NCBI RefSeq assembly: GCF_001039005.1
Contig: NZ_LDWR01000035.1
Location: 41,251-105,250 of the forward strand
From: Burkholderia cepacia
GTDB lineage: Bacteria > Pseudomonadota > Gammaproteobacteria > Burkholderiales > Burkholderiaceae
DNA: 64,000 bases
Reading direction: 5' to 3'
Shown: piece by piece, positions 25,303 through 34,115 of the stretch
Numbering within the stretch: position 1 is the stretch's first letter
How the letters are laid out: the number at the start of each line of letters is the position of its first letter
The notes under the pieces: generated by a model
Database searches by the model: none
What the model was told of the DNA's origin: nothing
Seen by the model: the letters and a program-made list of their open reading frames with translations, nothing else
Translations under genes and position numbers: made by a program

Positions 25303-26255
25303 GGTCGATCGCCCGGCGCGCGCGCGTCGTCTGCGTCGTCGCCACCGTCGCCACCGTCGCCATGATGACGCGCCACGTGCCGCACGAGAAATTCGACGGC
25401 CGCGCGTACGCCGGGCAGTTGGCCGCGCCGGTGCGGCATCAGCAGTGTCGTCGTGACGGTGCCGGCCCGCCAGCCGGGCAGCACGCGCACGAGCGCGCCG
25501 GACGCCAGCGCGTCGCTTGCGATCCAGTCGGGCAGGCAGGCCAGGCCGAGGCCGGCCGTCGCGGCCTGCAGCAGCAGCGTCGATTCGTCGGCCTGCAGGC
25601 GGATGCGCGGCGTCACGTCGACGGTGTCGCCGCCGCGTTGCAGACGCCACGGCTGCTGGCTCGGATGGAGCCCGTCGTGCCGCACGAGGTCGGTCGGTTC
25701 GTGCGGTGCGCCGGCGCGCGCGAGATAACCCGGCGACGCAACGACGACGATCGGCGACGTCGCGAGCGGCCGCTGCACGAGCGCGGAATCGGGCAGCGGG
25801 GCGAAATGGCTGCGCACCGCGATGTCGAAGCCTTCCTGCGCGATGTCGACCAGGCGGTCGCTCGCATGAATCTGCAGCAGCAGCTTCGGGTGTGCGATGG
25901 CCAGCGCCGGCAGGCAGGGCGCGAGGATGTGCTGCGCAACCGGCACCGAGCTCGTGATCCGCACGACGCCCGCCGGTTCGGCGGCCTGTCGCAGCACCGC
26001 GTCGCGCGCGCTCTCGGCCTCGATCACGGCCGCGCGCGCATGTTCGAAGAATTCAGTGCCCACCGGTGTCAGCCGGAAGCTGCGCGACGTGCGATGCACG
26101 AGCCGCGCGCCGAGCGTGCGCTCGAGCTCGGCAACGCGCTTGCTGACCGTCGATTTCGGCAGGTCGAGCCGGCGCGCGGCCGCCGACATGCTGCCCGCGT
26201 CGACCGCCTGCACGAACAAGTAGAGATCGTTCAGATTCACTATCAGCGTCCACAT
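25296..26255 (-). CDS. LysR-type transcriptional regulator
   Basis: 319 aa. N-terminal winged helix (LNDLYLFVQAVDAGSMSAAARRLDLPKSTVSKRVAELE) and a C-terminal periplasmic-binding-like effector domain. The pattern with short, clean motifs places it among the aryl/small-molecule efflux regulators of the AaeR/DsdC-like groups. The last residues are an Asp/Gly-rich tail from a 9-bp repeat. It could regulate gudP-gudD downstream or the divergent GST gene; the latter arrangement, with 90 bp between starts, is the usual LysR layout. Confidence 0.92.
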   Translation of the reverse strand: MWTLIVNLNDLYLFVQAVDAGSMSAAARRLDLPKSTVSKRVAELERTLGARLVHRTSRSFRLTPVGTEFFEHARAAVIEAESARDAVLRQAAEPAGVVRITSSVPVAQHILAPCLPALAIAHPKLLLQIHASDRLVDIAQEGFDIAVRSHFAPLPDSALVQRPLATSPIVVVASPGYLARAGAPHEPTDLVRHDGLHPSQQPWRLQRGGDTVDVTPRIRLQADESTLLLQAATAGLGLACLPDWIASDALASGALVRVLPGWRAGTVTTTLLMPHRRGQLPGVRAAVEFLVRHVARHHGDGGDGGDDADDARAPGDRPT

Positions 26256-26345
26256 AAAGAAACGATGGGTTTCGATTCTAGCGGCTACTGCGCCATCGTT
26301 CGTCATGGGAGCATGGTCGCTCGTTCAACTTCCGCGGAATACCCG

Positions 26346-27062
26346 ATGTCCCCGATCCTTCTCTACGGCATTCCCGCCGGCTGCTCGTTCGGCTCGATCG
26401 TCGCGCTCGAATGGGCCGGTCGTCCGTATCGGCTGTCGCGCATCACGATGCCCGACCTCGCGACGAGCGACGCATTCCTCGCACTGAACCCCGTCGCCGA
26501 AACACCGGCATTCGTGACCGCGAACGGCGACGTGCTGACCGAAAGCCTCGCGATCCTCGGCCACGTCGGCGCGCAAGTGCTCGACAGCGGCCTCGCGTTC
26601 CGCCAGGGCAGCGCCGATTTCGACCGGCTGAACCGGATGCTGGCGTGGCTGAACACGACATTCTTCAACGCGTTCGGTGCGCTCTGGTACGTGTACGAAC
26701 ACAACACCGAGGGTGCCGAGAAAGCAGCGTTGCAGGCCTACGGCCGCGGCAAGGTACTGAAGGCGCACCGGCAGCTCGAAGCGCAGCTCGCGCGCGGCGA
26801 TGGCCCGTGGCTGCTGGGCGCACGGCTCACGCTGGCCGATGCGTATTTCGCGGGGATCGCCCGCTGGGCCGACTATCACGCGGTGTTCGAGCGCGACGCG
26901 TTCCCGCGCATCGCCGCGCTGCGCACGCGGCTCGCTGACGACGCGGGCGTGCATTTCGCGCACGCAGTCGAGGAAGGCTTGCCGCTGCCGGCCTCGTCGG
27001 CGTTCGAAGGGCATGTGTCGCTCGACGACGCGCTGGCAAGCGCGCACGTCATGGTGACCTGA
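26346..27062 (+). CDS. Glutathione S-transferase family protein
   Basis: 238 aa. Thioredoxin-like N-terminal domain (ILLYGIPAGCSFGSIVALEW, then LNPVAETPAFVTANGDVLTESLAILGHV with the glutathione-contacting TES) and an all-helical C-terminal domain with LTLADAYFAGIARW. The catalytic residue is probably Ser or Cys near positions 9-14. Divergent from the LysR gene. A small hairpin overlaps its stop. Confidence 0.9.
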   Translation: MSPILLYGIPAGCSFGSIVALEWAGRPYRLSRITMPDLATSDAFLALNPVAETPAFVTANGDVLTESLAILGHVGAQVLDSGLAFRQGSADFDRLNRMLAWLNTTFFNAFGALWYVYEHNTEGAEKAALQAYGRGKVLKAHRQLEAQLARGDGPWLLGARLTLADAYFAGIARWADYHAVFERDAFPRIAALRTRLADDAGVHFAHAVEEGLPLPASSAFEGHVSLDDALASAHVMVT

Positions 27063-27102
27063 CCGCGCAACGCGGTCGCCCGAAGGGCGGAGCGTCGGCG
27101 AT

Positions 27103-27150
27103 ATTTTTACCCGGATGATATTGACATCCAATTAATACCCGGATAAAAAT
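27103..27150 (+). promoter_or_regulatory. Strong promoter wrapped in an imperfect inverted repeat
   Basis: TTGACA (27121-27126) and TAAAAA (27144-27149) with exactly 17 bases between. Arms 27103-27116 and 27137-27150 are complementary at 12 of 14 positions, and TACCCGGAT occurs as a direct repeat at 27108-27116 and 27136-27144. The geometry suggests a repressor covering the promoter; its identity is unknown. Confidence 0.7.
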
Positions 27151-27185
27151 AGCGTCATTCCGATTCCTGCCCGCAGGCGACCACG

Positions 27186-27812
27186 ATGACAACCTCCATG
27201 CTCCTTCCTTCCTACACGGCCTTCGACGGCCACCGTCGGCTCGCGTCGGGCCCGCTCGCGGCGGTTGCGCTCGCGGTCAGGCAGGCGGCCGGCGATTCGA
27301 TGGCCGGCACGATCCTGATCTTCGACGATGCGACGGGCCGCTCGATCGACCTCGACCTGCGCGGCACGGCGGACGAGATCCGCGCGCGTTATACGCCGCC
27401 GCCGGGCGACGCAGCGGGTGCCGCCGGCGAGCCGGCCGGCGCGGGCGAACAGCGCGGCCGCGGCCGGCCGAAGCTCGGCGTCGTATCGCGCGAGGTCACG
27501 CTGCTGCCGCGTCACTGGGAATGGCTCGGCGCGCAGCCGGGCGGCGCGTCCGTCGCGCTGCGCAAGCTCGTCGAGGACGCGCGGCGCACGCATGCGGCGG
27601 CCGACCGGCACCGCGACGCGCAGACGCGTGCGTATCACTTCATGTCGGCGATGGCGGGCGACCTGCCCGGTTTCGAGGAGGCCGCGCGGGCGCTGTATGC
27701 GAACGACCCGGCGCGGCTCGCCGAACTGATCGCCGGCTGGCCGGACGACGTGCGGGACCATGCGCTCGCGCTGGCGCGCGGCGATCTGCCGCCGCCCGCC
27801 GAAGACTGCTGA
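27186..27812 (+). CDS. DUF2239 family protein
   Basis: 208 aa, soluble, function unknown. The diagnostic stretch is GRPKLGVVSREVTLLPRHWEWL followed by QPGGASVALRKLVEDARR (residues ~95-135). The N-terminal third carries a small beta fold (TILIFDDATGRSIDLDL) and a Pro/Ala/Gly linker. Only 16 bp separate it from the carotenoid oxygenase, so they form one transcript. The GRPKLGV motif resembles arginine-rich DNA-binding tails, so a DNA-related role is possible but unproven. Confidence 0.85.
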   Translation: MTTSMLLPSYTAFDGHRRLASGPLAAVALAVRQAAGDSMAGTILIFDDATGRSIDLDLRGTADEIRARYTPPPGDAAGAAGEPAGAGEQRGRGRPKLGVVSREVTLLPRHWEWLGAQPGGASVALRKLVEDARRTHAAADRHRDAQTRAYHFMSAMAGDLPGFEEAARALYANDPARLAELIAGWPDDVRDHALALARGDLPPPAEDC

Positions 27813-27828
27813 AGGAGCACCGGACACG

Positions 27829-29160
27829 ATGACCGTATTCGATCTGAACCGCGGCGCGATCGCGCCGGTCGCCGACGAGGTCGATCTCGTCGATCTGCGC
27901 GTGACCGGCGCCGTCCCGCGCGAACTCGACGGCACGCTGCTGCGCAACGGCCCGAATCCGCCGGGCGGCCGCTTCGAAGGCAACGACATGCTGTCGTGGT
28001 GGCCGGAAGCCGCGATGCTGCACGCGATCGCATTCGAAGGCGGCCGCGCGACCGGCTACCGGAACCGCTGGGCGCGCACGCAGCGCTGGGCCGCCGTGCA
28101 TGCGCCCGGGCAGGTGCCGCATCTGCCCGACACCAATCCGAACGTGAGCGTGCTGCAGCATGCCGGCGAATTGCTCGCGATGGCGGAGGGCGGCGCGCCG
28201 TTCGCGATCACGGCCGAGCTCGATTCGCTCGGCGTATCGCGCCGGTTGGCGGGCTTCGATGGCGGCATGACCGCGCATCCGAAGGTCGACCCGGTGACCG
28301 GCGAGCTGATCGCGTTTCGCGCGGACTGGCGCGCGCCGTGGCTGCGCTACGGTGTCGCCGACGTGCAGGGCATCCAGCGCGTCGACATCGCTGTTGATCT
28401 GCCCGCGCCGTCGATGATGCACGACTTCGCGATTACCGAAACCCGCAGCCTGCTGCTCGACCTGAACGTCGGCTACGACTTCTCGCTGCTGAAGCAGGGC
28501 CACCGGATGCCGCTGCGCTGGCACGACGACCGGCCTGCGCGCATCGGCGTGATCCCGCGTCACGGCGGCGACGTGCGCTGGTTTGGCGTCGAGCCGTGCT
28601 TCGTCCAGCATGTCGTGAACGCGTACGACTGCGACGCATCGTGCCTCGTGCTCGACGTGGTGCGCTATCCGTGGTTCCTGCGGCTCGACGCGCGCACCGG
28701 CAGGTTCGAGGACAACCCGGTCGGCGAGCTGTGGCGCTACGTGATCGATACGGCGAACGGGCTGATCGACGAAGGGCCGCTTGCCGACGGCGGTATCGAG
28801 CTGCCGCGCATCAACGAAAGCCGGACCGGGCGCAGCTACCGCTATCTGTATGCGGTCGAGCAGCCGAACCACGCGGAAATGCGCGGCGTGATGCGCTTCG
28901 ATCACACGCGCGGCACGACAACGCATTACGCAGTGCCGGCCGGCGACCAGAACGGCGAACCCGTGTTCGTGCCGCGTCCGGGCGGCGTCGACGAGGACGA
29001 CGGCTGGTTGCTGGTGATGGTCTACCGCGCGGCGACGGAGTCGAGCGACGTCGTGATTCTCGATGCACGCGCGATCGACGCGGGGCCGGTCGCGACCGTG
29101 CACCTGCCGCGCCGCGTGCCGGCCGGGTTCCACGGCGCGTGGGTGCCGCGCGTGCGCTGA
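27829..29160 (+). CDS. Carotenoid oxygenase family protein
   Basis: 443 aa iron(II) dioxygenase of the carotenoid/lignostilbene cleavage family. The four iron-binding histidines can be assigned: His150 (AHPKVDP), His198 (MHDFAITE), His261 (VQHVVNAYD) and His435 (GFHGAWVP). GTLLRNGPNPP near the start is the family signature. No carotenoid synthesis genes are near, so a lignostilbene-type or apocarotenoid substrate is as likely as carotene. Co-transcribed with DUF2239 behind a strong promoter. Confidence 0.93.
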   Translation: MTVFDLNRGAIAPVADEVDLVDLRVTGAVPRELDGTLLRNGPNPPGGRFEGNDMLSWWPEAAMLHAIAFEGGRATGYRNRWARTQRWAAVHAPGQVPHLPDTNPNVSVLQHAGELLAMAEGGAPFAITAELDSLGVSRRLAGFDGGMTAHPKVDPVTGELIAFRADWRAPWLRYGVADVQGIQRVDIAVDLPAPSMMHDFAITETRSLLLDLNVGYDFSLLKQGHRMPLRWHDDRPARIGVIPRHGGDVRWFGVEPCFVQHVVNAYDCDASCLVLDVVRYPWFLRLDARTGRFEDNPVGELWRYVIDTANGLIDEGPLADGGIELPRINESRTGRSYRYLYAVEQPNHAEMRGVMRFDHTRGTTTHYAVPAGDQNGEPVFVPRPGGVDEDDGWLLVMVYRAATESSDVVILDARAIDAGPVATVHLPRRVPAGFHGAWVPRVR

Positions 29161-29173
29161 ACGGGCGGGCGCG

Positions 29174-30340
29174 TCACCGCGCGCGGAGCGCGTCGACGAT
29201 CTTCAGCCGCGACGCGCGCATCGCCGGCAGGAACCCGCCGACGAGCCCCATCACGAGCGAGAACAGCAGCGTCTTCACGACGATCGCGGGTGTCAGCACG
29301 AAGCGGAACGACAGGTCCGAGAAGGTCTGGAAGTTGGTCGTCGAGAACGACGCGAACTGCATCAGCGACGCGCACGCGAGCCCCGCGACACCGCCGACGA
29401 AGCCGAGCAGTAGCGCTTCCAGCAGGAACGCGGCGAGCACGTTCCTGCGCTTGAAGCCGAGCGCGCGCAGCGTGCCGATCTCGGCGACGCGGTTCGCGAC
29501 CGACGCATACATCGTGATCATCGCGCCGATCATCGCGGCGATCGAGAAGATCGTCGACAGCGTGATGCCGAGGATGTTGATGAAGGTCGACAGCGCCTTC
29601 GACTGGTCGCCGTAGAAGGTCTGCTCGCGTTTCGCCTCGTCGGTCAGCCGCGGATCGACGTCGATGCCGGCCTTGAAGCGCGCGAAACCGTCGGCGCTCG
29701 GGATGCGCAGCACCATCGACGAATAGCTCGTGCGCCGGAACGACTGCATCAGTTGATCGACGTCGCCCCAGATCTCCGAATCGAAGCCGCTGCCGCCCGC
29801 GTCGAAGATGCCGACGATGGTCCAGTCGCGCTGCGCGAAATGCAGGCTGTCGCCGAGTTGCGTGCCGCTGAAGCCTTTCGCGATCGCGCTGCCGACGATG
29901 ATCTCCGACGAGCCGGGCGCGAACCCGCGGCCTGCCACCAGTTTCACGTGCGGCCGCAGCGCGAGGCCGGCCGGCGACACGCCGCGGATCACGACGTTCG
30001 ACGGCTTGCCGGTCGACGTCTTCACGAGCGAGATCAGCACGACGGCTTCCTTCGACACGAGCGGCCGGCCGTCGGAGCCGAGCGCGACGGCTGGGTGCAT
30101 CTCGAGCGCGTTGGCCTGCTGGTGGTCGATCGAACTCTGGATCTCGGTTTCGGCGCCCTTGCGGATCACCACGGCGTTGTCGGGTTCGCCGGTCGACACG
30201 AGCGTCTGCGTGAGCCCCGCGTCGAGCATCTGGACCGTCGCGAACACGAAGATCACGAGCGCCATCCCGCCCGCGGTCAGCGCGGTGGTGAGCCGCCGGG
30301 TCCACAGGTTGCGCGCGATGTAATTGAGCGGAATTGCCAT
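29174..30340 (-). CDS. ABC transporter permease (FtsX/MacB type), second copy
   Basis: 388 aa. One N-terminal helix (20-42), a large periplasmic domain (43-260) and three C-terminal helices including the FtsX motif near NRVAEIGTLRALGFKRRNVL. This is the layout of LolC/MacB-type mechanotransmission permeases, which move substrates within the periplasm rather than through the inner membrane. Four bases separate it from the preceding permease, so the two likely form a heterodimer. Confidence 0.92.
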   Translation of the reverse strand: MAIPLNYIARNLWTRRLTTALTAGGMALVIFVFATVQMLDAGLTQTLVSTGEPDNAVVIRKGAETEIQSSIDHQQANALEMHPAVALGSDGRPLVSKEAVVLISLVKTSTGKPSNVVIRGVSPAGLALRPHVKLVAGRGFAPGSSEIIVGSAIAKGFSGTQLGDSLHFAQRDWTIVGIFDAGGSGFDSEIWGDVDQLMQSFRRTSYSSMVLRIPSADGFARFKAGIDVDPRLTDEAKREQTFYGDQSKALSTFINILGITLSTIFSIAAMIGAMITMYASVANRVAEIGTLRALGFKRRNVLAAFLLEALLLGFVGGVAGLACASLMQFASFSTTNFQTFSDLSFRFVLTPAIVVKTLLFSLVMGLVGGFLPAMRASRLKIVDALRAR

Positions 30341-30344
30341 GCGT

Positions 30345-31499
30345 CTACCCGATCGCCCGCAGGCCTTCGACGACCCGCACGCGCGCCGCCTGCCACGCCG
30401 GCACGATCGCGGCCGCGACGCCGACCGCGACCGAGCACGCGGCCTGCAGCACGACCGTCTCGGTCGACACCTTGAACACCGGGAAGATGCCGCCGGCCGC
30501 CTGCTTGAACAGGCTCGCGGCGGGCGGCGTCGCGAGGATCCCGAGCCCGCCGCCGGCTACCGCGATCACGACCGATTCGCCGAACACGATCAGCGCGAGA
30601 AAGCCGGGGCCGAAGCCGAGCGCCTTCAGCGTCGCGTATTCGGCCGTGCGTTCGCGCGCGCTCATCGCCATCGCGTTGGCCATCACGGCCATGATGATCA
30701 GGATCACCACGTACGACACCAGGCGGATCGCCGCGATGATCTGGTTCGACATCGCGACGAAGCCGAGCTGGAACGCCTGCTCGGTCTCGGTCAGCGTCTC
30801 GGCGAGCGAGTTCTTGAACACGGCGTCGACGCCGCGCGCAATCGTCGCGCCGTCGTCGGGGTTCGCGACGCCGAGCACGAATACGCCGACCTGGTCGGCC
30901 TGTTTCGGCGTGCGCTGGCGCACCGTCTCGTTCAGGTAGTCCCAGTGGAACACCATCTGGCGCGTGATCGTCGAATCGTCGCGGCCGTCGAGAATCCCGC
31001 GCACGACGAAATCCCACGTGCCGGGATAGATCGTGCCCTTGAGCGGGATCACGTCGCCGATCTTGAAGCCGAACTGCGTCGCGAGCTGGCGCCCGACGAG
31101 GCAGCCGCGGCGGTCGCGGTCGTAGTCGGCGCGCTGCTGCGCCGGGATGATGAATTCCGGATACAGGTCGAGATAATTGTCCGACACCGCGAAGCTCGCG
31201 AAGAAGTTCTTCGGGTCGCGGTAGATGCCGCCGAACCAGTTCGAGCGGACCACGGCCGTCACGCCGTCGACGCCGCGAATCCGGTTCTCGTAGCTGACGG
31301 GCAGCGGAAACACCAGCGAGATCGCATTGCGCGTGACGAGTCGTCCGCTGGACGCGGCGGCCGCGCCCGCGTACCACGCGTCGACGACGGTGTGCAGCAG
31401 CCCGAACGCCAGCACCGCGATCGTGAGCCCGAGCACGGTCAGCAGCGTGCGCAGCCGGTGCCGCAGCGCGTTGCGCGCGATCAGCTTCAGCACATACAT
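30345..31499 (-). CDS. ABC transporter permease (FtsX/MacB type), first copy
   Basis: 384 aa with the same one-plus-three helix plan; the C-terminal block has RTAEYATLKALGFGPGFLALIV, the counterpart of the coupling motif in the second copy. The periplasmic domain (RNAISLVFPLPVSYENRIRG onward) shares little with its partner, which fits a LolC/LolE-like heterodimer. It lies 21 bp after the ATPase. Confidence 0.92.
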   Translation of the reverse strand: MYVLKLIARNALRHRLRTLLTVLGLTIAVLAFGLLHTVVDAWYAGAAAASSGRLVTRNAISLVFPLPVSYENRIRGVDGVTAVVRSNWFGGIYRDPKNFFASFAVSDNYLDLYPEFIIPAQQRADYDRDRRGCLVGRQLATQFGFKIGDVIPLKGTIYPGTWDFVVRGILDGRDDSTITRQMVFHWDYLNETVRQRTPKQADQVGVFVLGVANPDDGATIARGVDAVFKNSLAETLTETEQAFQLGFVAMSNQIIAAIRLVSYVVILIIMAVMANAMAMSARERTAEYATLKALGFGPGFLALIVFGESVVIAVAGGGLGILATPPAASLFKQAAGGIFPVFKVSTETVVLQAACSVAVGVAAAIVPAWQAARVRVVEGLRAIG

Positions 31500-31520
31500 C
31501 GCGCGCGCTCCCGCAGTCGG

Positions 31521-32219
31521 TCAGCCGGCGTGCCCATCGATCAGCTCCCCTTTTTCCAGATGCACGAGCGACTGCGCGGCGCCGGCCGCGTGCGCGTCGT
31601 GGGTCACCATGATGATCGTCTTGCCGAGCTCGGCGTTCATCCGCTGCAGCATCGCGAGCACGTCGGTGGCCGACGCGCGGTCGAGGTCGCCGGTCGGCTC
31701 GTCCGCGACGATCAGCACGGGGTCGGTGATCAGCGCGCGCGCGATCGCGACGCGCTGCTGCTGGCCGCCCGACAGCTCGGACGGGTAATGGCTCGTCCGG
31801 TCGCCGAGATTCACCATGTCGAGCACGAGCTCGACGCGCTCGCGCCGCTCGCGGCGCGACAGGTGCGTGAGCATCAGCGGCAGCTCGACGTTCTCGAACG
31901 CGGTGAGCACGGGCATCAGGTTGTAGAACTGGAAGATGAAGCCGACGTTCGCCGCGCGCCATTCGGCCAGTTGCGCCTCGGCGAGCCGCGAGATGTCGAG
32001 GCCGCCCACGCGCAGCTCGCCGCTGTCGGGCCGGTCGATGCCGGCCACGAGGTTCAGCAGCGTGCTCTTGCCGGAGCCGGACGGGCCCATCAGCGCGACG
32101 AAATCGCCTTCGCCGATGTCGAGCGTGATGTCGGTCAGCACGGGCACGATCTGGTTGCCGCGCCGGTACGACTTCGCGACGTGGCTGATCTCGACGAGGG
32201 GCGGCGGCGTGTCGTTCAC
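31521..32219 (-). CDS. ABC transporter ATP-binding protein (LolD/MacB family)
   Basis: 232 aa. Walker A GPSGSGKST (45-53), Q-loop IFQFYNLMPVL, signature LSGGQQQRVAIARAL, Walker B LIVADEPTGDLD and the H-loop VTHD are all intact. The PVLTAFENVELPL stretch is typical of the LolD/MacB/DevA clade. It starts 7 bp after the membrane-fusion protein gene and drives the two FtsX-type permeases. Confidence 0.95.
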   Translation of the reverse strand: MNDTPPPLVEISHVAKSYRRGNQIVPVLTDITLDIGEGDFVALMGPSGSGKSTLLNLVAGIDRPDSGELRVGGLDISRLAEAQLAEWRAANVGFIFQFYNLMPVLTAFENVELPLMLTHLSRRERRERVELVLDMVNLGDRTSHYPSELSGGQQQRVAIARALITDPVLIVADEPTGDLDRASATDVLAMLQRMNAELGKTIIMVTHDAHAAGAAQSLVHLEKGELIDGHAG

Positions 32220-32226
32220 GCTCGCG

Positions 32227-33432
32227 CTACTTCTTCGCGACGGTCACTTTCGCGCCGTCCTTCAGCTTCGCGCCCGGTGCGAGCACGACCGTGTCGCCGG
32301 GTTTCACGCCGCGGATCGCGACCAGCTCGCCGATCCGCATGCCCGTCGTCACGGCCGCCGCGCGCACGCTGTCGTCCTTCACGGCGAACACGACCGGCCG
32401 GCCGTCGCGCTCGATGACCGCGCTCGCCTGCACGGCCGTCACGGGTTGCCGATCCTGCGCCGACACGGGCTTCGACAGGAACGCGATCTTCGCGCTCATG
32501 TCGGGCAGCACGCGGTCGTCGCGGTCGACGAAGCGCACCTTCACGAGCACGGTGGCCTTCGAGCGGTCGACGGTCGGCACGATGCGCGACACGCGGCCCG
32601 CGAAGCGCATGTCGGGCAGCGCGTCGAGCTGGATCTCGCACGGCTGCTCGGCACGGATCTTCGCGATGTTCGATTCGGCGACGTCGGCCTCGACCTCGAG
32701 CGTGTCCATGTCGGCGATCGTCACGACCGCGCCCTTGCTGTCCGACGCGGACGAGAACGGCGTGATGTTGTCGCCGACGTTCGCATGCTTGGCGAGCACG
32801 ATGCCGTCGAACGGCGCGCGGATCACCGTCTGGTCGACCGCGACCTGCGCGGCCTGCGCGTTGGCGTCGGCGGACACGATCGCGGCCTCGCCGCTGCTGA
32901 GCGACGCGCGCGCCTTGTTCACGCGGGCCGTGTCGATGTCGAGCTGCGCGGCCGGCACGGCGCCCTTCGGCGCGAGCGCCGCGGTGCGGCGGAATGCGAT
33001 TTCGGCGTCCTTCAACTCGGCCTGCTGCACGCCGAGGTTCGCGCGGGCGACCTTCGCCTGGGCCAGCGCCTGCGCGCGCGCCGCCTCGACGTCGCGGCTT
33101 TCGAGCCGCGCGATGATCTCGTCCTTCTTCACGCGCGTGCCCTCGAGCACGCCGAGCCATTCGACCCGCCCCTGGCCCTTCGACGCGACCGCGGCCTTGC
33201 GCTGCGGCACGACGTAGCCGGTCGCATTCAGTTGCGTGTCGTTCTGGTACGGGTAGGCGGACGTGACGGACGTCGTTTCGACGGTCGGCCGGCCGGTGAG
33301 CGCAAGGCCGGCGACGATCGCGACGAGGGCGATCGCGGCGGCGACCGCATAGCGGACCCACCGGCGCCGGCGCGGTGCCGGTGCGATCGGACGCCGGTCG
33401 ATTTTCAGTTTGTCCAGATTGTGATCGGGCAA
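32227..33432 (-). CDS. HlyD/MacA-type membrane fusion protein
   Basis: 401 aa periplasmic adaptor anchored by one helix (about 26-45). It has the two lipoyl halves (GRVEWLGVLEGTRVKKDEII and IRAPFDGIVLAKHANVGD) around a long Ala-rich coiled hairpin (100-195), then the beta-barrel and a membrane-proximal domain. It starts at TTG 33432 with GAGG upstream. First gene of the four-gene operon; an outer-membrane channel is not encoded here, so it probably borrows a TolC-like protein. A TATACT at 33509-33514 (minus strand) may be its -10. Confidence 0.92.
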   Translation of the reverse strand: MPDHNLDKLKIDRRPIAPAPRRRRWVRYAVAAAIALVAIVAGLALTGRPTVETTSVTSAYPYQNDTQLNATGYVVPQRKAAVASKGQGRVEWLGVLEGTRVKKDEIIARLESRDVEAARAQALAQAKVARANLGVQQAELKDAEIAFRRTAALAPKGAVPAAQLDIDTARVNKARASLSSGEAAIVSADANAQAAQVAVDQTVIRAPFDGIVLAKHANVGDNITPFSSASDSKGAVVTIADMDTLEVEADVAESNIAKIRAEQPCEIQLDALPDMRFAGRVSRIVPTVDRSKATVLVKVRFVDRDDRVLPDMSAKIAFLSKPVSAQDRQPVTAVQASAVIERDGRPVVFAVKDDSVRAAAVTTGMRIGELVAIRGVKPGDTVVLAPGAKLKDGAKVTVAKK

Positions 33433-33800
33433 TTTGAGCGCCTCGAGACAGCGGCGGTCTGGCGACCGGCCGCGATCCGGTTTCCGGGGAAGGGGACGGA
33501 TGGACGCCAGTATAAGCGTCGCCCCGATGGCGCGCGAGCGCGTTTGTGGGGCCAGTGCGGCGGCCGCCGCACCGGCGCGCCGACGCGGGAAGACGCGGAA
33601 AGAAGCGCTCGCCTCCGGGGAAACCCGAGGGGCGCAAGCAACGTGTCAACTCGCCGCGAAGGCGGTGCGTTATGGAACCAGTGCGTCAGGTTTTATTGAG
33701 GCGGAATGGCGAAAGCCGGCCTCCCGGCCTGGCGCTCCGATGCGAATGCCTCGCATCTTTCACCGGTTCGTTTGATTTTTTCTCCGCTAAAGGAAGAACA
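33433..33800. other. Intergenic region between the efflux operon and a small secreted protein
   Basis: Contains a probable -10 (TATACT, minus strand, 33509-33514) for the divergent efflux operon. Open frames crossing it show no coding-like codon bias and no ribosome binding site. Its right end is AT-rich and presumably carries the promoter of the small gene at 33801. Confidence 0.45.
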
Positions 33801-34037
33801 ATGAAGAAGACGCTCGCTTCGATCATGACCGCAGCAATCGCACTCGCATCGGTTTCGGCATTCGCACAGGAGTCGGCGTCGGCTCCGGCAGGCGCGATGG
33901 CACCCGCCTCCGCACCGATGAAGAAGGATCACAGCAAGCCGAAGCACGCGCTGAAGCAACACGGTTCGGCCAAGGGCAAGGCAAAGGCCGCAGCCGCATC
34001 GGCAGCTGGCACGAACGACGCAGGCGCAGCAAACTAA
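33801..34037 (+). CDS. Small secreted Ala/Lys-rich protein
   Basis: 78 aa: a clear signal peptide (MKKTLASIMTAAIALASVSAFA, cut before QES) and a mature part of about 56 residues made almost only of Ala, Ser, Pro, Lys, His and Gly, with basic clusters (KKDHSKPKH, KGKAKA). No fold is expected; the family is unknown. AAGGAA precedes the ATG and a strong terminator follows, so it is a free-standing expressed gene. Similar short basic secreted peptides are frequent in Burkholderia. Confidence 0.75.
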   Translation: MKKTLASIMTAAIALASVSAFAQESASAPAGAMAPASAPMKKDHSKPKHALKQHGSAKGKAKAAAASAAGTNDAGAAN

Positions 34038-34080
34038 GCGCGTCGCCCGGGGCCGGCACTGCCGGCCGCCAGTCGCGAGA

Positions 34081-34115
34081 CCCCGCATGTTTCGGCATGC
34101 GGGGTTTTGTTTTTT
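34081..34115 (+). terminator. Terminator of the small secreted protein gene
   Basis: 9-bp stem CCCCGCATG/CATGCGGGG (34081-34089 with 34096-34104), 6-base loop, then TTTTGTTTTTT. Confidence 0.9.
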
